Below, one piece after another: positions 32,619 through 45,976 of a stretch of DNA of 64,000 nucleotides. Position 1 is the first letter of the stretch, and each line of letters begins with the position of its first letter. This DNA comes from Antedon mediterranea (Eukaryota > Echinodermata > Crinoidea > Comatulida > Antedonidae), in the NCBI RefSeq assembly GCF_964355755.1, contig NC_092675.1, positions 4,374,312 through 4,438,311 of the forward strand. Reading direction: 5' to 3'. The translations under genes were made by a program, and so were the position numbers. The notes under the pieces are model-generated. The model ran no database searches, was not told the origin of the DNA, and saw only the letters and a list, made by a program, of their open reading frames with translations.

Positions 32619-35600
32619 ATGGATTATATAGACTATTCCGAGTATGCTGACTTGATGGAGTTATTTGTTGAAACTTTGACTGGAACTGTGTTTGAGTTGA
32701 GAGTTTCACCCTTCGAGACTGTTATTTCAGTGAAAGCCAAAATACAACGTCTTGAAGGTTTGTTTATAATATTAAAATGTGTATTTTGTTGTTATAGAGA
32801 CTTGATTGATTGCAATGCCATGTAACTACTGGCAATACAATCATTTTAAGTAGAGCCTAGGCTCTAGTAGTATAGATAAGAAAGGCTGGGTCTACATTTA
32901 TTAATTAATAAGTTTTATATCATACGTTTTTTAAGTGTCATAAAATTGTAAATACCTATGAAACATACCTTTTTTAGTAGGTTTTTTTCATGGCTTCTCA
33001 AAGTACAGTAATACAGTATTTATTATCATTATATACTAGGCCTATGTTTTAGTTTACCCTATACCGTCTATTCACATTAAATTTTCAAACATGAATTAAC
33101 TGAATTTGATTATTATTGATATTGATAATTTACATTGACTTTTTGATGATTTTTATTTTCTACTGATATAATAATATATTTGTTTATGAACTGGTTATTG
33201 TGCAGTTGTTATTCATTGACGATTTTTTTCTTTTTTCAATAAAATTGAGGTAGAAGTTATGAATTTTTTGTCATGCTTTTGAACAAGGCGCTTACAGTAG
33301 AATGTTTGAACTTTAAGACAAAAAATTGTTTTAGTGTTTGCATAAGAACTGCTGAACAGATTTGCTTTATTTCTTATTTTATTTACTACATGTGTAGGTA
33401 TACCTCTTAATCAGCAACACCTTATATGGAAATCAGTGGAACTTGAAGATGATTACTGTCTGCATGATTATGGGTAAGCTTATTTTCAATCAGATGTGTG
33501 TGAATTTTTGTGACATATTAACTTCCAATGTTAATCTATCAAATCTGATTTTCTTATTTTTTGTTGTAAAATAAGGGGCACATAATAATACTAAATACTT
33601 TATATACAAAAGTTTAATCTCATGTATTAAGTACAGTACAGTAGGCCTACTGTTATAATATATAGAAATTCTCCTGAATTTGAACATTTTGTATGGTACA
33701 ATACATTTTTATCTTTTGATTCTTTGAATGGATTTTATTTTATGGTACTTTTCTATTCTTTGTCAATGAATATAGTTCGTATTATAGCATGCAATAATGT
33801 GTATTTGTATACAAGAAGTACTTGGACTATGCCCTGTTAAAACAACCTCCCGGAGCTTTGCCATAGCAGTGCACCCCACAAAGAGACCTCCTTACACTGG
33901 TCAAATGTCACACAGATATGCCTGTTTACATGCCCAGGTGCAGCCTACTAATAGTGCAGAAGATTAGTTTTTAAACTGTACAACAAACAACCAATTGTTT
34001 TTGTAGTAGCTAGCATTGATTTAGTCCGGTCATTAATCTTAATTACTGAAAAGTACTTACTTAATTAGTTATCATATCTAGATACAGTAGCCTTGTTCCA
34101 TATACAGTACTGTAGTTATACTACAGTATTATGGTAAAGATTACTTTTATTCCAAGTGCAGCCATTAAATGCAACTAATAAACCCATGTAGATACTGTAC
34201 TATGGATAAAATAAGTTTAATATTTACTTATACATTACTGGTTACTTTGTTGGTTTAGAAGTATTTTTACAGTGTAATAAAATCATAACACAATTATAGT
34301 CGATCAAGGAATGCTGTGCCCGGAATAGAAACATTTTCTGAAAAGATCAGTTTGTTAGCCTTGACGTCGACAAACTTAGCATTTAACAACACAATTAACG
34401 TCTTGTTCCTCACTAACACACTTTAACCCCTTGCTGGTATTCGTATGTTGATAAACATACTTTCACTCTGTAGGTGGTATAACATGCAAAATTGATATTG
34501 AATATAACTATAGTACTAACTGTACTGCATATTTTTGCCATCCTATAGGACGAACAAAAATCATTAGAAAATCAGGGAATAACCTACTACCAGCCACGAT
34601 TTAATTAATATTATTATTAATATTTGTTTGATAATTTATCAACTATTCTGATTGTATTGTTTCAATCAATGTTTTGTTATTACAAGATAATTTTAGATAA
34701 ATCTTTCAAACTATTCCTTATAGGTGCATACTGTGGTGACTATTAGTAATTCGTAACAATTAGTGATTGTTGTAATGTATTTTACAGAATAAGTGGAGGA
34801 TGTACTTTAAAACTGGTTCTAGCAATGAGAGGTGGTCCTATCAATACAAGGAGAAGTAAGTTATTTTAGTGAAGGAGTTTGATACTGAAATCAAGTGACT
34901 TGTACACGAATGTATCATTTTATATAAACATTTCTCACAAATTTAGTGCTTACCTTATCCATTCCCAGGGTGGACACTCAGGCCTTGTCTTTTAAGGCGA
35001 GCGAGTGCGGTCACTCACATAACACACTCCTAAACCGCCCTTGAAGAGTGTGATTTACAACACGCTTAAATTTGGTAAACTTCTACACACCAAAATACAA
35101 ACAGCACACCTACAGCACCCCTGAATATATTGAGGAGTGCAATTTGTAGCACACCTATAATTTTCAAAAGACAAGGCCTGTGGACTCAAACAATTACAGT
35201 AGTATTGTAGTTATAAAAAATTATGCTGTTTTGTTTATCAACTAAATTGACCCATAAACCAACAAAAAACCACTAATGTTACAAAATACTTTTTAAGTAC
35301 CAATGGAAGATCCGGCTGTACGGGAAATGGCCGAGTACATGGAAGCCAACAAGGAAGAAATATGGGAACGAGTTCCTGGTAATAGACAAGTTACACTTTT
35401 AGTCTTCCGTGAAGGTGATCAACTCAATTTTTTCCGAGTCGTTGATCGTGGAGATGGCACATTGACTCCATTATCCGAGTCTTTAAGGTAATTTTCCTTT
35501 ACTTGATTCAATATAATTTAATTTTAAAAGTTGGCCATAGAAGGTAGTTCCATTTCTGTTTAATTATTAACTCTAATGAGATTGAGATGATTTTTATTTT

Positions 35601-38600
35601 ATTGATTTTTTTTATACTGAGGGACATCTTCAGTCAAAGAGGGCCCAGAGGGCCCAGTATCCAGACAAAGAAATATAAATAAAGTTAAAAAAATACAGGC
35701 AAAACACAAGAAAAAAAAACCCACAACACCTAACTATTAGCAGCATTCGTTACTCTTTTCAAATAGTTATTTATAGTCAAATCGATAATTTGCAAAGACA
35801 TAGATGAGGACCTTGCCTCAGGCTTAAGAACATAACTAATTCGTCCCCAGATTTCTCAGTAAAATACTGTATACTCTCTATACCAATGTAGGATACACCT
35901 CTTCACATGATATTTCAAATATTGACACATGATGTGTTGTTTTTATTTTAAAAGCGGAGCATCAATGTACAACATGGTTGATGACGAGGAGCAGGAGCCA
36001 GTGATTTCACAAGAAGCACTGAAAGAGAATGATGTGACAATGAATAAAATGAAGCTGTTAAGAGCTAAGATGGAAAACATGAGTATTTCTAGAAAAGTAA
36101 GTCATTAGATAAGATTTTTTTTTTTAATCATCATAATTACAGGATTCTAAAAAAAAAGATTGGTGTTAGAACCATTTAACTGTCATGATCCATTATTGCC
36201 TTTTTCGACTAGATCTAGCCCCTCCTCTATCCACGCAATCCGGAAAAAAAATCTTATTTTAAAAAGTGTATGACCTTGTAAACAAATTGTTCTATTATTC
36301 TATATTCATCCATTTATATATTTCACTTATATCAAAGCATTCAACCATCCATTGCGGTGAAGCTGTAAAGCATAGATCTGTTATTGATCTGTGGCAGGAT
36401 CCTTAATCAGTAGTAGATTATAAAAAGGCTGTTTGGGTTGGTGCAATACAGTAGATTCAATTTAAGCTTGGTTGGAAGCCTAAAGCTCTGTCTTCACTAT
36501 CAAACTAGTTTCACAAAAAAAAGTGTGACATGCCCAAATATGGTAGTGATATACCAAAATATGGTAGTGATATGCATCATGTCCATATATGGCACATCAC
36601 ATTTTTTTGTCACATAAAATTTGATAGTAGCGCTTTAAAATAGCATATATGATAGCAATACTATACATCAATTTACAGTTCTAGTAGTAATCATTTACTT
36701 TTTTATCCATATTTCAGAAACCTAAGGCACAACCAAGACCACCATCAGGAGGTCGGCCCAAAAGCAGTTTTCGTTGTCGCCATTCAGCCAGTAAAAAGAA
36801 GAAACCACATCCTGGTGTAAAACCTGCACCTATGTTTCCTCCATTAACTTTATCACAACCCATAAACGAACAGGTTGTGACTAGCAGCCGTACTCATGGT
36901 AGTTCGGACTCTATTGATGGCGCTAGTCATTCTCGAGCAGAGAAACAAACTAAATTAAATAGTCCTGGAACCTCTGCGAAAACATTAGACAATTTAAAAG
37001 ACGTTTGTCTGAAAAGGTCTTACACGAATCTTGGAACCCTGCCATCAAGTTCAAAACACGTTTTAGAGGACATTCGTCCAAACACTTCAATGACGTCAAA
37101 CGTAATAACTGCATCAAATGTAGATCATAAAAGCATGAGTGCAAAACGTGATTTTAGTACGTTAAAATCTTCTGATGCACGGATGGTAACAAATCTAGTG
37201 AACCAAGCGAGCAAGGAGGGTAAGATAAATAATATATTGTGCACAAAAGCAAGAGACACTCATACAAGTAAAGGTAGTGGTCATGGACGAGTGACTTCAG
37301 GTACTATTGCATTATCACGAACCATGAATAGTGCAGGAATCGGAAATACACGGAGGACGGAAAGAATTGCCACACCAGAAGCACGCAAATCATTAATTGT
37401 AAGTATCGTCATTTTAAAATCATAACTTGTTGTTAAGCTTGGTTCCACTAGAGACACAACACAGGATGTAACGCAACGTAAGTGAGTTGACCAATCACAA
37501 GCGATGGATTATTCGAACTGTCGCTTGTCATTGGTCAACACACTTGCGTTGCGTTTACGTCCTTGCGTTGCGTCCTAGTGGAAACCAAGCTTTAGTGATA
37601 TAATTGTTATGTTTACAGAAATTCTGGATGAAATGATGAGATATTTCAATAAAAATGTTCTTAGTTAAAGGAATTATTTGGTTATTTTTTTTCACTTTCT
37701 TTTTCTTCAGTCTGCCCACAGTATACGGCATCGATTAAACAGTCGTGATGGTCGAATAGGTACTGGTAAGTTTTTCAAAACACAATTAAAAAACAATAAT
37801 TTTAAAAATTTTAATTTATATCATTAAAAAGTTTGAAGGAATTATCAAAGTGTCATTTAAATTAATTGTAGGTAACAGAAGTTTATGGAAATTTAAAAAA
37901 AAAATAATGTCACGAACCGTCAGAAATCATAAATGCAAAAATAAAAAAGATTTCCACACATAATTTTAAACTTACTGTAATTAAGACAGATCTTATGAAA
38001 CAGTATGCAAGAGATAAAATGTTCTATTTTGATTATGCTTAGTTTCTCCAATTCATCGATTACCACCGGTATCTAAGCCAGCCCTGACATCCAACAAGAA
38101 AAAGTCAAGTAAAAGGTGCTTTCTATGTAACAAAAAAACAGGTCTTGCTTCTAGTTATAAATGCAGGTAAGAACAAGCTTATTGTCTACATATCTATCTG
38201 TATCTATCATTGTATTTTATCTGTAATTGTTTCTATGATGCTGAAATAATCAATCTGTCTCCAGTGACTAAAGTGGGCCTCCATTTTTAAGTAGCTAACT
38301 TTGCCTTCATTAATAATAATAATAATATCCTGGATTTATATAGCGCCTAATGTTGTGAAACCTCTAAGCGCTTAACATTATTACCCCAGTTAAGTTAGTA
38401 CCTCAAGTTGCTTATAATTTGCTTGCTTGTTATTTATTTTGATTTGAAAGCATTTCTCATCCAGTAATTGGCAATTGAATTTGCAGACATAAGAACATAG
38501 GCTCTACCCACTTTTGCCTTTTCTTTAATCTCCTTTTTTCTTATTTTATCAATTCTAGATGTGGCCGAAACTTCTGTGCCACGCATCGATATGCTGAGGT

Positions 38601-38694
38601 TCATAGTTGTGGTTACGATTACAAAAGTGAAGGACGTAAACTATTAGAACAAAGCAATCCTATGGTTAGCGCCCCCAAGTTACCCAAGATATAA
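32619..38694 (+). CDS. ZFAND4: ZFAND4, ubiquitin-like and AN1 zinc-finger protein
   Basis: ZFAND4 (ANUBL1) pairs an N-terminal ubiquitin-like domain with a C-terminal AN1 zinc finger; its exact cellular role is poorly known. Nine coding exons: 32619-32757, 33398-33473, 34788-34855, 35298-35487, 35955-36096, 36718-37398, 37711-37765, 38043-38166, 38559-38694; all phases fit, giving 536 aa, shorter than human (about 730). The UBL starts at about 13 (MELFVETLTGTVFELRVSPF) and ends LKLVLAMRGGPINTRR. The conserved block QLNFFRVVDRGDGTLTPLSE follows, then NKMKLLRAKMENMSISRKPK and a Ser/Thr-rich disordered exon 6. AN1 ligands are all present: C476, C479, C491, C493, C498, H501, H507, C509. The end APKLPKI is as in vertebrates. 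The disordered middle accounts for the shorter length. Confidence 0.95.
34980..35179. mobile_element. 200-bp MITE with AGGCCTTGTCTTTTAA TIRs
   Basis: Left AGGCCTTGTCTTTTAAGGCG, right TTTTCAAAAGACAAGGCCT. Flanks GGACACTC and GTGGACTC are similar (6 of 8), which may be a worn 8-bp duplication. ZFAND4 intron 3. Confidence 0.65.
36481..36637 (+). mobile_element. MITE family A, copy 8
   Basis: TAAAGCTCTGTCTTCACTAT to TTTGATAGTAGCGCTTTA; right TIR partly lost. ZFAND4 intron 5. Confidence 0.8.
37434..37594. mobile_element. MITE family B, copy in ZFAND4 intron 6
   Basis: Begins TAAGCTTGGTTCCACTAG and ends CTAGTGGAAACCAAGCTTTA; the arms GTAACGCAACG and CACTTGCGTTGCGTTTACG fold back almost the whole length. 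Confidence 0.75.
38305..38400 (+). repeat. TATATAGCGCC repeat with (AAT)n
   Basis: TAATAATAATATCCTGGATT then TATATAGCGCC and GTGAAACCTCTAAGCGCTTA. A shorter copy is at 41139. ZFAND4 intron 8. Confidence 0.55.
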
Positions 38695-39163
38695 TAACCA
38701 AGCGAGGGCAGTATAAAATGTTTGAAGCTGCTCAGACTTATTCATCATTCTGCAAGATTATAGAATTTAATTATTTATATTTTTTATGAATTACTGGTTT
38801 AGCATTCAACTAATGCAAATTGATATTTAAAAACCTGCTTGTTAATATTGCTGCAAATGCTAATGTTGTCTAATTGTGTAAAATTAAATCTTATACAAAT
38901 ACTGATTTTTTATCATTATGTACTTTTTACAAACTTTTTTCTTTCAATTTTAAATACTCTTCAAAGATCACATATATCAAATAATTTATATGAATAATTT
39001 AATTTTTACCTATTTAATTGATTATTTAATTCACTTTCTGATAACCATTGTTTTAATTTCTAGAAAATATATTATTATCTTTAGAAGATAAATTAACAAC
39101 AGTACTGTACAGTACAATATAGCAACATTTTATTCTTCTTTTTTTTTTTATTTTTTTTTTTTT

Positions 39164-39310
39164 GTCACATTAAGTTTGATGATTTCCCGGTTTACATTCT
39201 GGTTTTGTGAACAAATTCCATAAAGATACTTGTAAAAGAGATTTTCTTAAAAATACACATTCATTAATTTGTGTAATAGAATAATTAGGAGAAACAATTG
39301 TCATGAGTAG
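39164..39310 (+). repeat. Segmental duplication, copy 1 (partner 39981-40129)
   Basis: Starts inside the end of a family A MITE (GTCACATTAAGTTTGAT) and continues GAACAAATTCCATAAAGATA to AACAATTGTCATGAGTAG. The same run recurs at 39981-40129 with about 10 percent change. Confidence 0.75.
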
Positions 39311-39854
39311 TATATTAGTACTGTCTGCCCTTAAAATTATGCATGCATTCTTACAAATATATCATGAAATGATATTTTTTAATTGATAATTCCATTTTAA
39401 TCAAAAACTTTATTGTATTTCTTATATAATAATTAGTTTTTTAAAATTAATTTTTATTGAGGTTACTATTTACAATTGAATTGTATTTTAACATTTTAAA
39501 TGTACTTTCAAATTCAGGTATATATTGGGGTCTTAAAAAACAAATCTCCACCACTGGAGTAAATGGAAAGTCCCTATGCACTCTGTTCATATTAAGAATA
39601 TGAATGCTATTCTTTAACACTATAATTGTTTGTCATGTTTTTCTCTGGCCACTGGACTGAATTCATGCTTGGTGTGGACGTAGCCTTAATAACTATAATA
39701 ATCATGGAGAAATTGGGTTATATAATCATGTGTGTGTAATATTACATCGTCATTTACTTTCTAATTATGTATCCAATAGGATAACAGGTGGTGCTTATTT
39801 GTTAAATCTTCCAATGTTTACATTGATTAAACGTTCCGCCATTGTACTAAAACG

Positions 39855-40013
39855 TAAATCTCTACACTATCAAACTTTATGTGACAAAAAAGTGTGATGT
39901 ACCCAAATATGGTAGTGATATGGTTAAATATGATAGTGATATAAAATCATCATGTCTATATGGACACATTACATTTTTTTGTCACATTAAGTTTGATAGT
40001 GTAAGATGTTTTA
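39855..40013 (+). mobile_element. MITE family A, copy 9
   Basis: TAAATCTCTACACTATCAAA to AAGTTTGATAGTGTAAGA; its right end is shared with the duplicated segment. Confidence 0.75.
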
Positions 40014-40129
40014 CATTTTGGGTTTGTGAACAAATTCCATAAAGATACTTGTAAAAGAGATTTTCTTTATAATGCACATTCATTGATTTGTGTAATGAAA
40101 TAATTAGGAGAAACAATTGTCATGAGTAG
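39981..40129 (+). repeat. Segmental duplication, copy 2
   Basis: Partner of 39164-39310, about 820 bases downstream; followed by an ATTCA microsatellite (40131-40150). Confidence 0.75.
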
Positions 40130-41138
40130 TTCAATTCAATTCAATTCAAATTAACATTTATTTCTTCCTTCAAGAAAATGAGGTAAACATAATTAATTCC
40201 AGTAAAATTTATAACAAGGCAATTGATAACAAAGTATATATATATACTCACAAATGTCCTCATCTTTATCGTTTGAAAATTAATTAATTGGATATTCAGT
40301 AATAAATCACTGGGCAGTTTAGAGTTTCTTCTATGCCAGAATTTTTAAAATATACTAATCCAAGGGCAAATTACTGAAAAAATGACAATGCTGTGGGTAT
40401 CAGTGGCTGGATCTCAATAGAGATACAAAAAAAAAGAAGAAAAAAGCTAAATCAAAACGATAAAGTAAAACAGCCAGAAAAATTAGCAGAGCTAATATTA
40501 TATATACTAGTCCAATGGACGGGCACCATCTTATAGTGATTTTAAGGTTCGGGAATTTAGAAGACAGTACAGTATAAATAGTAAAATGCAGTATACACAA
40601 ATCTATAAATGGATGTATAGTATTTGGTATTATTATTCTTCTTTCAGTGTCTATTTTGTGTTAATTCTAAAAGCAATCAATTTTAAATACAAATGTGCAG
40701 AGTCATCGCAAATAATATTAGTGGTCACTGTAAAATGAATGTTTGAAAAACATGCAGTCACAAAAAAAACAGATCGTTGATTAATTTTTAATATACATCA
40801 TCCGTATCGTTGTTCGTTGTGTAAATATATTAAAATAATAGACGATTATTATTGTATTATTTATATTATTGTGTCAGTTATTTTTCGTCCTCATTTGGTA
40901 TATAGAACATAATCCTGTATTTCATAGTTGTCTGGTAAATTGTCATGTTTTGTAAAAGCTTCCAAAGTATGTTAATATCATTCCCGACTGGAGAACAGTG
41001 ACAGTTGAATCTGTATGAATGTCTTGATATGTGGTCTAATGGACGGGCACCATGATAAATTAAGTGCATACATTTCTAGAAATGGATATGTGTGTATGGC
41101 GCGTCATGAGTGCGCAGAATATTATCAATATTATAATA

Positions 41139-41192
41139 TCCTGGATTTATAAAGCGTTTTATGTTGTGAAACCTCTCCAAGCAGTGATCATA
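41139..41192 (+). repeat. Repeat fragment like 38305-38400
   Basis: AATATCCTGGATTTATAAAG then TTTTATGTTGTGAAACCTCT matches the intron 8 repeat. Confidence 0.5.
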
Positions 41193-41357
41193 CAATAGAA
41201 ACTGAGGGGGAAAAACTAAACCCAAACCGAAGTATGGTCTAAATTGAACCCTTGTGAGCACCAGTTGTGGCTCAGTCATCCCGGACTCGAGCGCCTTCTA
41301 CGGTTGTTTTTAGTCATAGAATAAAGTATTAAAATAAAGCTGTAACGGTAGTTTGCG

Positions 41358-41598
41358 TAAAGCGTGGTTCCCACTAGCGACTCAACGCAAGAACGTAACG
41401 GCAACGCAAGTGAATTGTCAATTGACCAATCACAAGCGATGGCTTATTCGCTTGTGATTGCTAACTGTCTATAACTTCGCTTGTCATTGGTTAAAACGCT
41501 TGCGTTGCATTTACGTCCTTGCGTTACGTTCTAAAGCGTGGTTCCCACTAGCGACGCAACGCAAGGACGTAACGCAACGCAAGTGAATTGACCAATCG
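41358..41598. mobile_element. MITE family B, one full and one truncated copy end to end
   Basis: The full copy (41358-41532) opens TAAAGCGTGGTTCCCACTAG and ends TGCGTTACGTTCTAA. A second copy restarts at 41532 with the same 20 bases and breaks off at ACCAATCG near 41598. The join suggests one copy inserted in the terminus of another. Confidence 0.7.
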
Positions 41599-42524
41599 AG
41601 GGTGCAGGTAAACCCTTCCTGGCTCCCCAAATAATACCAATGGTCGTAGCTGTAGGTTCGACGCCCATGCCTTTGATTTATTAGGCACACAAATGTAACG
41701 GCCACTGCCTATATTTTAAGAAATGTGTTGTAAAAGAAGGGTTGTTTATTTTCATGACTTTATATTAATAGGTGGTATCCTATTCATTGACATTTTATGT
41801 CTAACAACATTTTAATAAAACTATAACTTGTAAAAATTGTTCACATTTTACCATTTTAAGACTTTTTCACCTCTTTCTTGTAACGTCATGAATATTCATC
41901 AGACAAAATTTGCGTATGCGTATTTAATCGTTAAAATACACTAATCACAAAAGTGTTGTTTTTTTTCTACTGTTATGATAGCCCTCCAATTATAGACCAT
42001 ATACTGTGTCGTTATAGGTCCTATATTTACAATTTAGAAAGAAAGAAAGATTAATTTAGGACCCATGTATTATATAGAGCCTACAACCGTATCAATTCAA
42101 TGAAAAATCTGTTGCGCAACACATGCAGCATGCAGTATAGTCAAAAATTTATTTACGAGATAAACTCGAGCGCACTTTTGCTGGTACAACTATTAAATGT
42201 GATGCAATGGTTAATAATGTTTGATCACTGTACGTCTTGCTAAACATGACTCATTCATACTATGTTGAGTCCTTATTGATTTATATTGATCAAACATAGA
42301 TATTTAATTTACTGGACACCTGTATTTGTTGGCGTAACTAAACATATCTCTTGTTTCTCATTTACACAAAATGATAATTTTAGAATTAAAAACAAAATAT
42401 TATTAGTGATTTCATTAAGGCTCAATATCTATTTTACTTAGTTAATCTATTAGTTTAAAATGTGCAATTTGTATGCTTTATTATTTAGAGGTACATTACC
42501 GTACAATATCCAATATTTATTAAT

Positions 42525-43160
42525 GGTATATCAGTTGAGTTTGTAGAAGAATTTAAATTCTTGGGTATTTATATTTCAAATGATCTGAAGTGGCATATTA
42601 ACACACGTAACATTATTAGAAAGGCCCAAAGAAGAATCTACTTCCTACGTAGACTTAAATCATTTTTGGTATAAACTCTGAAATAATGTCGTCCTTCTAT
42701 AGGTCAGTTATAGAGAGTGTAATAACGTATTCTTTAATGGTATGGTTCGGTAGCGCTACCGAAAATGAAAAGCGTGACCTAAATAGAATAGTAAAGACCG
42801 CATCGCGTATAATTGGATCTACACAACTGCCTTTGGAGAACATATTTTCGGATCGTCTTCTGAAAAAGGCAGTGGCTATCAAAGATGATTTCATCCGGCC
42901 TCTAGTATGTTCCAGTTGATGCGCAGCGGTCGGCGATTTCGTTCTATTAAGGCCAATAAGGCACGATTTACAAATAGTTTCTTTCCAGGATCTATTAGAG
43001 CCTTGAACATCATGTAGACACTTTTTTTTTGTAATGTTTTTGTTTTTGAGTTCGTGTTGTGTCCGTTGGATATTGTGCTCCGCCAACAGAGCAAACAGAA
43101 TTTCTATGTTTTTCATAAAACAAATGATAATAAATGATACTTGACTTGACTTGACTTGAC
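42525..43160 (+). pseudogene. Non-LTR retrotransposon 3' end (RT C-terminus), frameshifted
   Basis: The first frame reads EFVEEFKFLGIYISNDLKWH and RKAQRRIYFLRRLKSF. A frameshift near 42670 leads to EIMSSFYRSVIESVITYSLM, VWFGSATENEKRDLNRIV and LLKKAVAIKDDFIRP. A further shift gives SGRRFRSIKANKARFTNSFF. This order is typical of the reverse-transcriptase C-terminus of L2/Rex/CR1-like LINEs, and the element ends in a (TTGAC)n tail. It is truncated at the 5' side, so no catalytic YADD is present. Confidence 0.8.
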
Positions 43161-43377
43161 CGTATTGACGTTCACAATTGTGTTGTGAACTTTGACTTTA
43201 GTAAAGATGACGTAAGTTACTTTTATAAAATATCATCAATAATACAAAGTCAAACTCGACGCGTACATACGACAAAAGGTACCGTATAGTATGCTGTCAG
43301 CGGCGTTTAAATAACCCGTCTCTTTTTTTTACATGCTCCTCTTATGACTATTCTGACTATATTTTTTAAGTAAAGTA

Positions 43378-43480
43378 AGTAAAAAAAAAGAGAGAGATGA
43401 GAGAGAGAGAAAAGGTAAAGGGAAGAAAAGAAGAAAAAAGAAGAGAAAGAAAAGTTAAAGGAGAAGCAAGGGAAAGAGGA
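43378..43480 (+). repeat. Purine-rich GA tract
   Basis: About 100 bases almost purely A and G (AGAGAGATGAGAGAGAGAGA and similar). No gene. Confidence 0.7.
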
Positions 43481-44369
43481 AAATAATAATTATAAATAAG
43501 AGAGTCAGTTTCTCTCTGTAAAATAATAAATAAATATAATAATACCACACAATCAAATACTGTAGAGCTAGCAAAACAGAGTTGAAGGAGCAGAGTCTTA
43601 CATCTGAAGTTGGCTCCTAATACGAAGAAGAAGAAGATGTAGATTGGTTAAAGTAGAACCACTTTGGTCACTTTGATGATATGAATTGGCGCAATTATGA
43701 TCAACACTAATATTCAGGGGACATCCCTATCAAGAAGAGAACACTTTGAAGAGAATGCTTTGGTCTTCTCTTGTGTTTTGAATATTATATAAAGTACTTT
43801 CACTATTAAGAAGCTTTATGCTTGTAATGACTTTCTCAACCTGTACAGTTTGCATTGTCTCTATAGACCTAGTGTACGTTGTGTATCGTATTAAAGCTTT
43901 CCTCTATCACGGCCCGATGCAAACTATGCCTTTTAAGTGAACTTCTCATCCTTGTAGACTCTATTAAACATGTTTCTCGCTTATTTCTGCTATATATTTT
44001 GTTTAAAATAGGAATTCTAAATTCTTCATTTTTAAAATAGTTTACAATAATAGTCAGCTTGCAAAAGCAAATATGAATATCAGGCTAATAAAATGTTAGT
44101 GTTTATTGATTTTTGGCAGATGCATTTTTTATAATAAGCGTGCAGATTTAGTTTAACATACATTTGAAAAAGTCATATTAAGTCTTATGCATTGTTTTGT
44201 TTTTGTACTGTTATGTGAATCGTATTCCACTTTTACACGCAAGCTGGCACAATGACGATTACGCGCATCATTGGATGGCGCGCGTACGATACCACCGGCA
44301 CCGGTGGTACGGGCGTTATGAACCTCGACACCCGCAGAGGTCTGGTTCTTGAACTGCAGGAGCCCGCCT

Positions 44370-45600
44370 GCGATTTTTTTTTTCGTACATAAGTTGGGGA
44401 CCCCCTCATGAAACGTCACAAAATAAACATGAATAATTCATCAGTTAAATTTTCTTGTTCCGTGTGCACCCAAGCGTATAGCAACAAGAAGTGATTACAC
44501 AAGTGCGGTACGATTCTAGGCCTATCTCCGCTGTTGAAGAATAGCGGCGTTTTGTGTGGATTGTCGAAATAATCGGCCTTTAGTTTATGGTGTTTTTAAT
44601 ATAATTTATTACTAAAGAATTACGTGTTAAAATTATAGTTTCTATTAATACTATTAGGCCTAATTATTAGTCTCTAAACCCATGTCTATTCTAGTAGTAG
44701 CTGTGTGGATGTGTGTGACGTGTGTGTGTGTTAGGTATGACCAAAGATAGTTACACTATCTTTGGTAATAGTTACACTATCTTTGGTATGACACAATCCG
44801 AGTAATAAGTCAGCAAAAACAATAAACATTACACAAAAATACATTTTTTATTCTCGTGGGTCAAATCTTCCCATCTCATGTGTTCATATACGCGCATTTT
44901 TAAAGTTCCTTTGAGTACATTGTTTGATAATTGATAGCAGAATTAAAAAAATACAGTACACAAATTATACACATTCTTTATTCTTGTGGGTCTAAGCTTT
45001 CTTTGGGCTATGTCCAAGAACGCTTGGGTGCACACGGAACAACAACTGCGATACGATTCTTTCTACAATAATAGGCCTAGGATTCTAGGTCAATTCACGT
45101 GATTGCCTTCGCGCACTCTTCTTCACACACACGTCCACTATGCAAAATGTGTCGAGGCTAATCGACAGCTAGGCAAAACATTAAACTAAGTAGTAATTGG
45201 ACGTACATAGCCCAAAGACACAAGTCACACACACCGTACCCACACAGCTACTACTAGAATATACAGGGATTTAGAGACTAGTAATTAGGCCTAATAGTAT
45301 CAATAAAACCTATAATTTTAACACGTAATTCTTTAGTAATCAACTATATTAAAAACACCATAAACTAAAGGCTGATTATTTCGACAATCCGCACAAAACT
45401 CCGCTATTCTATTATGAAATCGCACGCGGCAACCACAGCGGAGATAGGCCTAGAATCGTACCGCACTTGTGTAATCACTTCTTGTTGCTATACGCTTTGG
45501 GTGCACACGGAACAAGAAAATTTAACTGATGAATTATTCATGTTTATTTTGTGACGTTTCATGATGGGGTCCCCAACTTATGTACGAAAAAAAAAATCGC
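44370..45600. mobile_element. 1.23-kb foldback element with 9-bp target duplication (Mutator-like)
   Basis: Arms of about 370 and 400 bp are inverted copies (GCGATTTTTTTTTTCGTACA at each outer end, then AAGTTGGGGACCCC). AGCCCGCCT flanks both sides exactly (44361-44369, 45601-45609). Long TIRs plus a 9-bp duplication are Mutator-like traits. The roughly 440-base centre repeats part of the arm (45020-45040) and has ACACTATCTTTGGT in tandem. No transposase. Confidence 0.82.
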
Positions 45601-45641
45601 AGCCCGCCTACCCTCTAGTCTAATGCAATGCAACCCTATAC

Positions 45642-45976
45642 TTTAAAGATGTATTGTCCCCCAAAACACGAAAAGGAAGATTTAAATCAGACTTTGAGGT
45701 TATTTTGTAGTTTTAATAAAATTAATCACTTCCGTAGAAAAGAAAACGAAAAAACCCCAATGTTTTCACTTATAAAATAACATAATAAATGGTTAAATTC
45801 AACCAAAAAGTCCATTGGCTGGCAGCCTTGCTTTAAATTACATTTACGTCAGGTAAATACATTTTTTTAGATCTATTTTTTAGTAAAAGTGGATAACTAT
45901 TATGTGACATTAAAATGTTATATTCGACAAAAAAAAATGTAAAAATTACTGTTCAGGGGGACAATATATCTTTAAA
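45642..45976. mobile_element. 335-bp MITE, TTTAAA flanks
   Basis: Left TTTAAAGATGTATTGTCCCC, right GGGGGACAATATATCTTTAAA, an inverted repeat around 300 AT-rich bases. TTAA or TA target site. It lies 33 bases from the foldback element. Confidence 0.7.

Larger units (their letters stand above)
38695..42524. other. Intergenic DNA after ZFAND4, repeats only
   Basis: No coding exon recognised apart from the repeats listed separately. The ZFAND4 poly(A) site is not obvious: no clean AATAAA follows closely. Confidence 0.45.
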
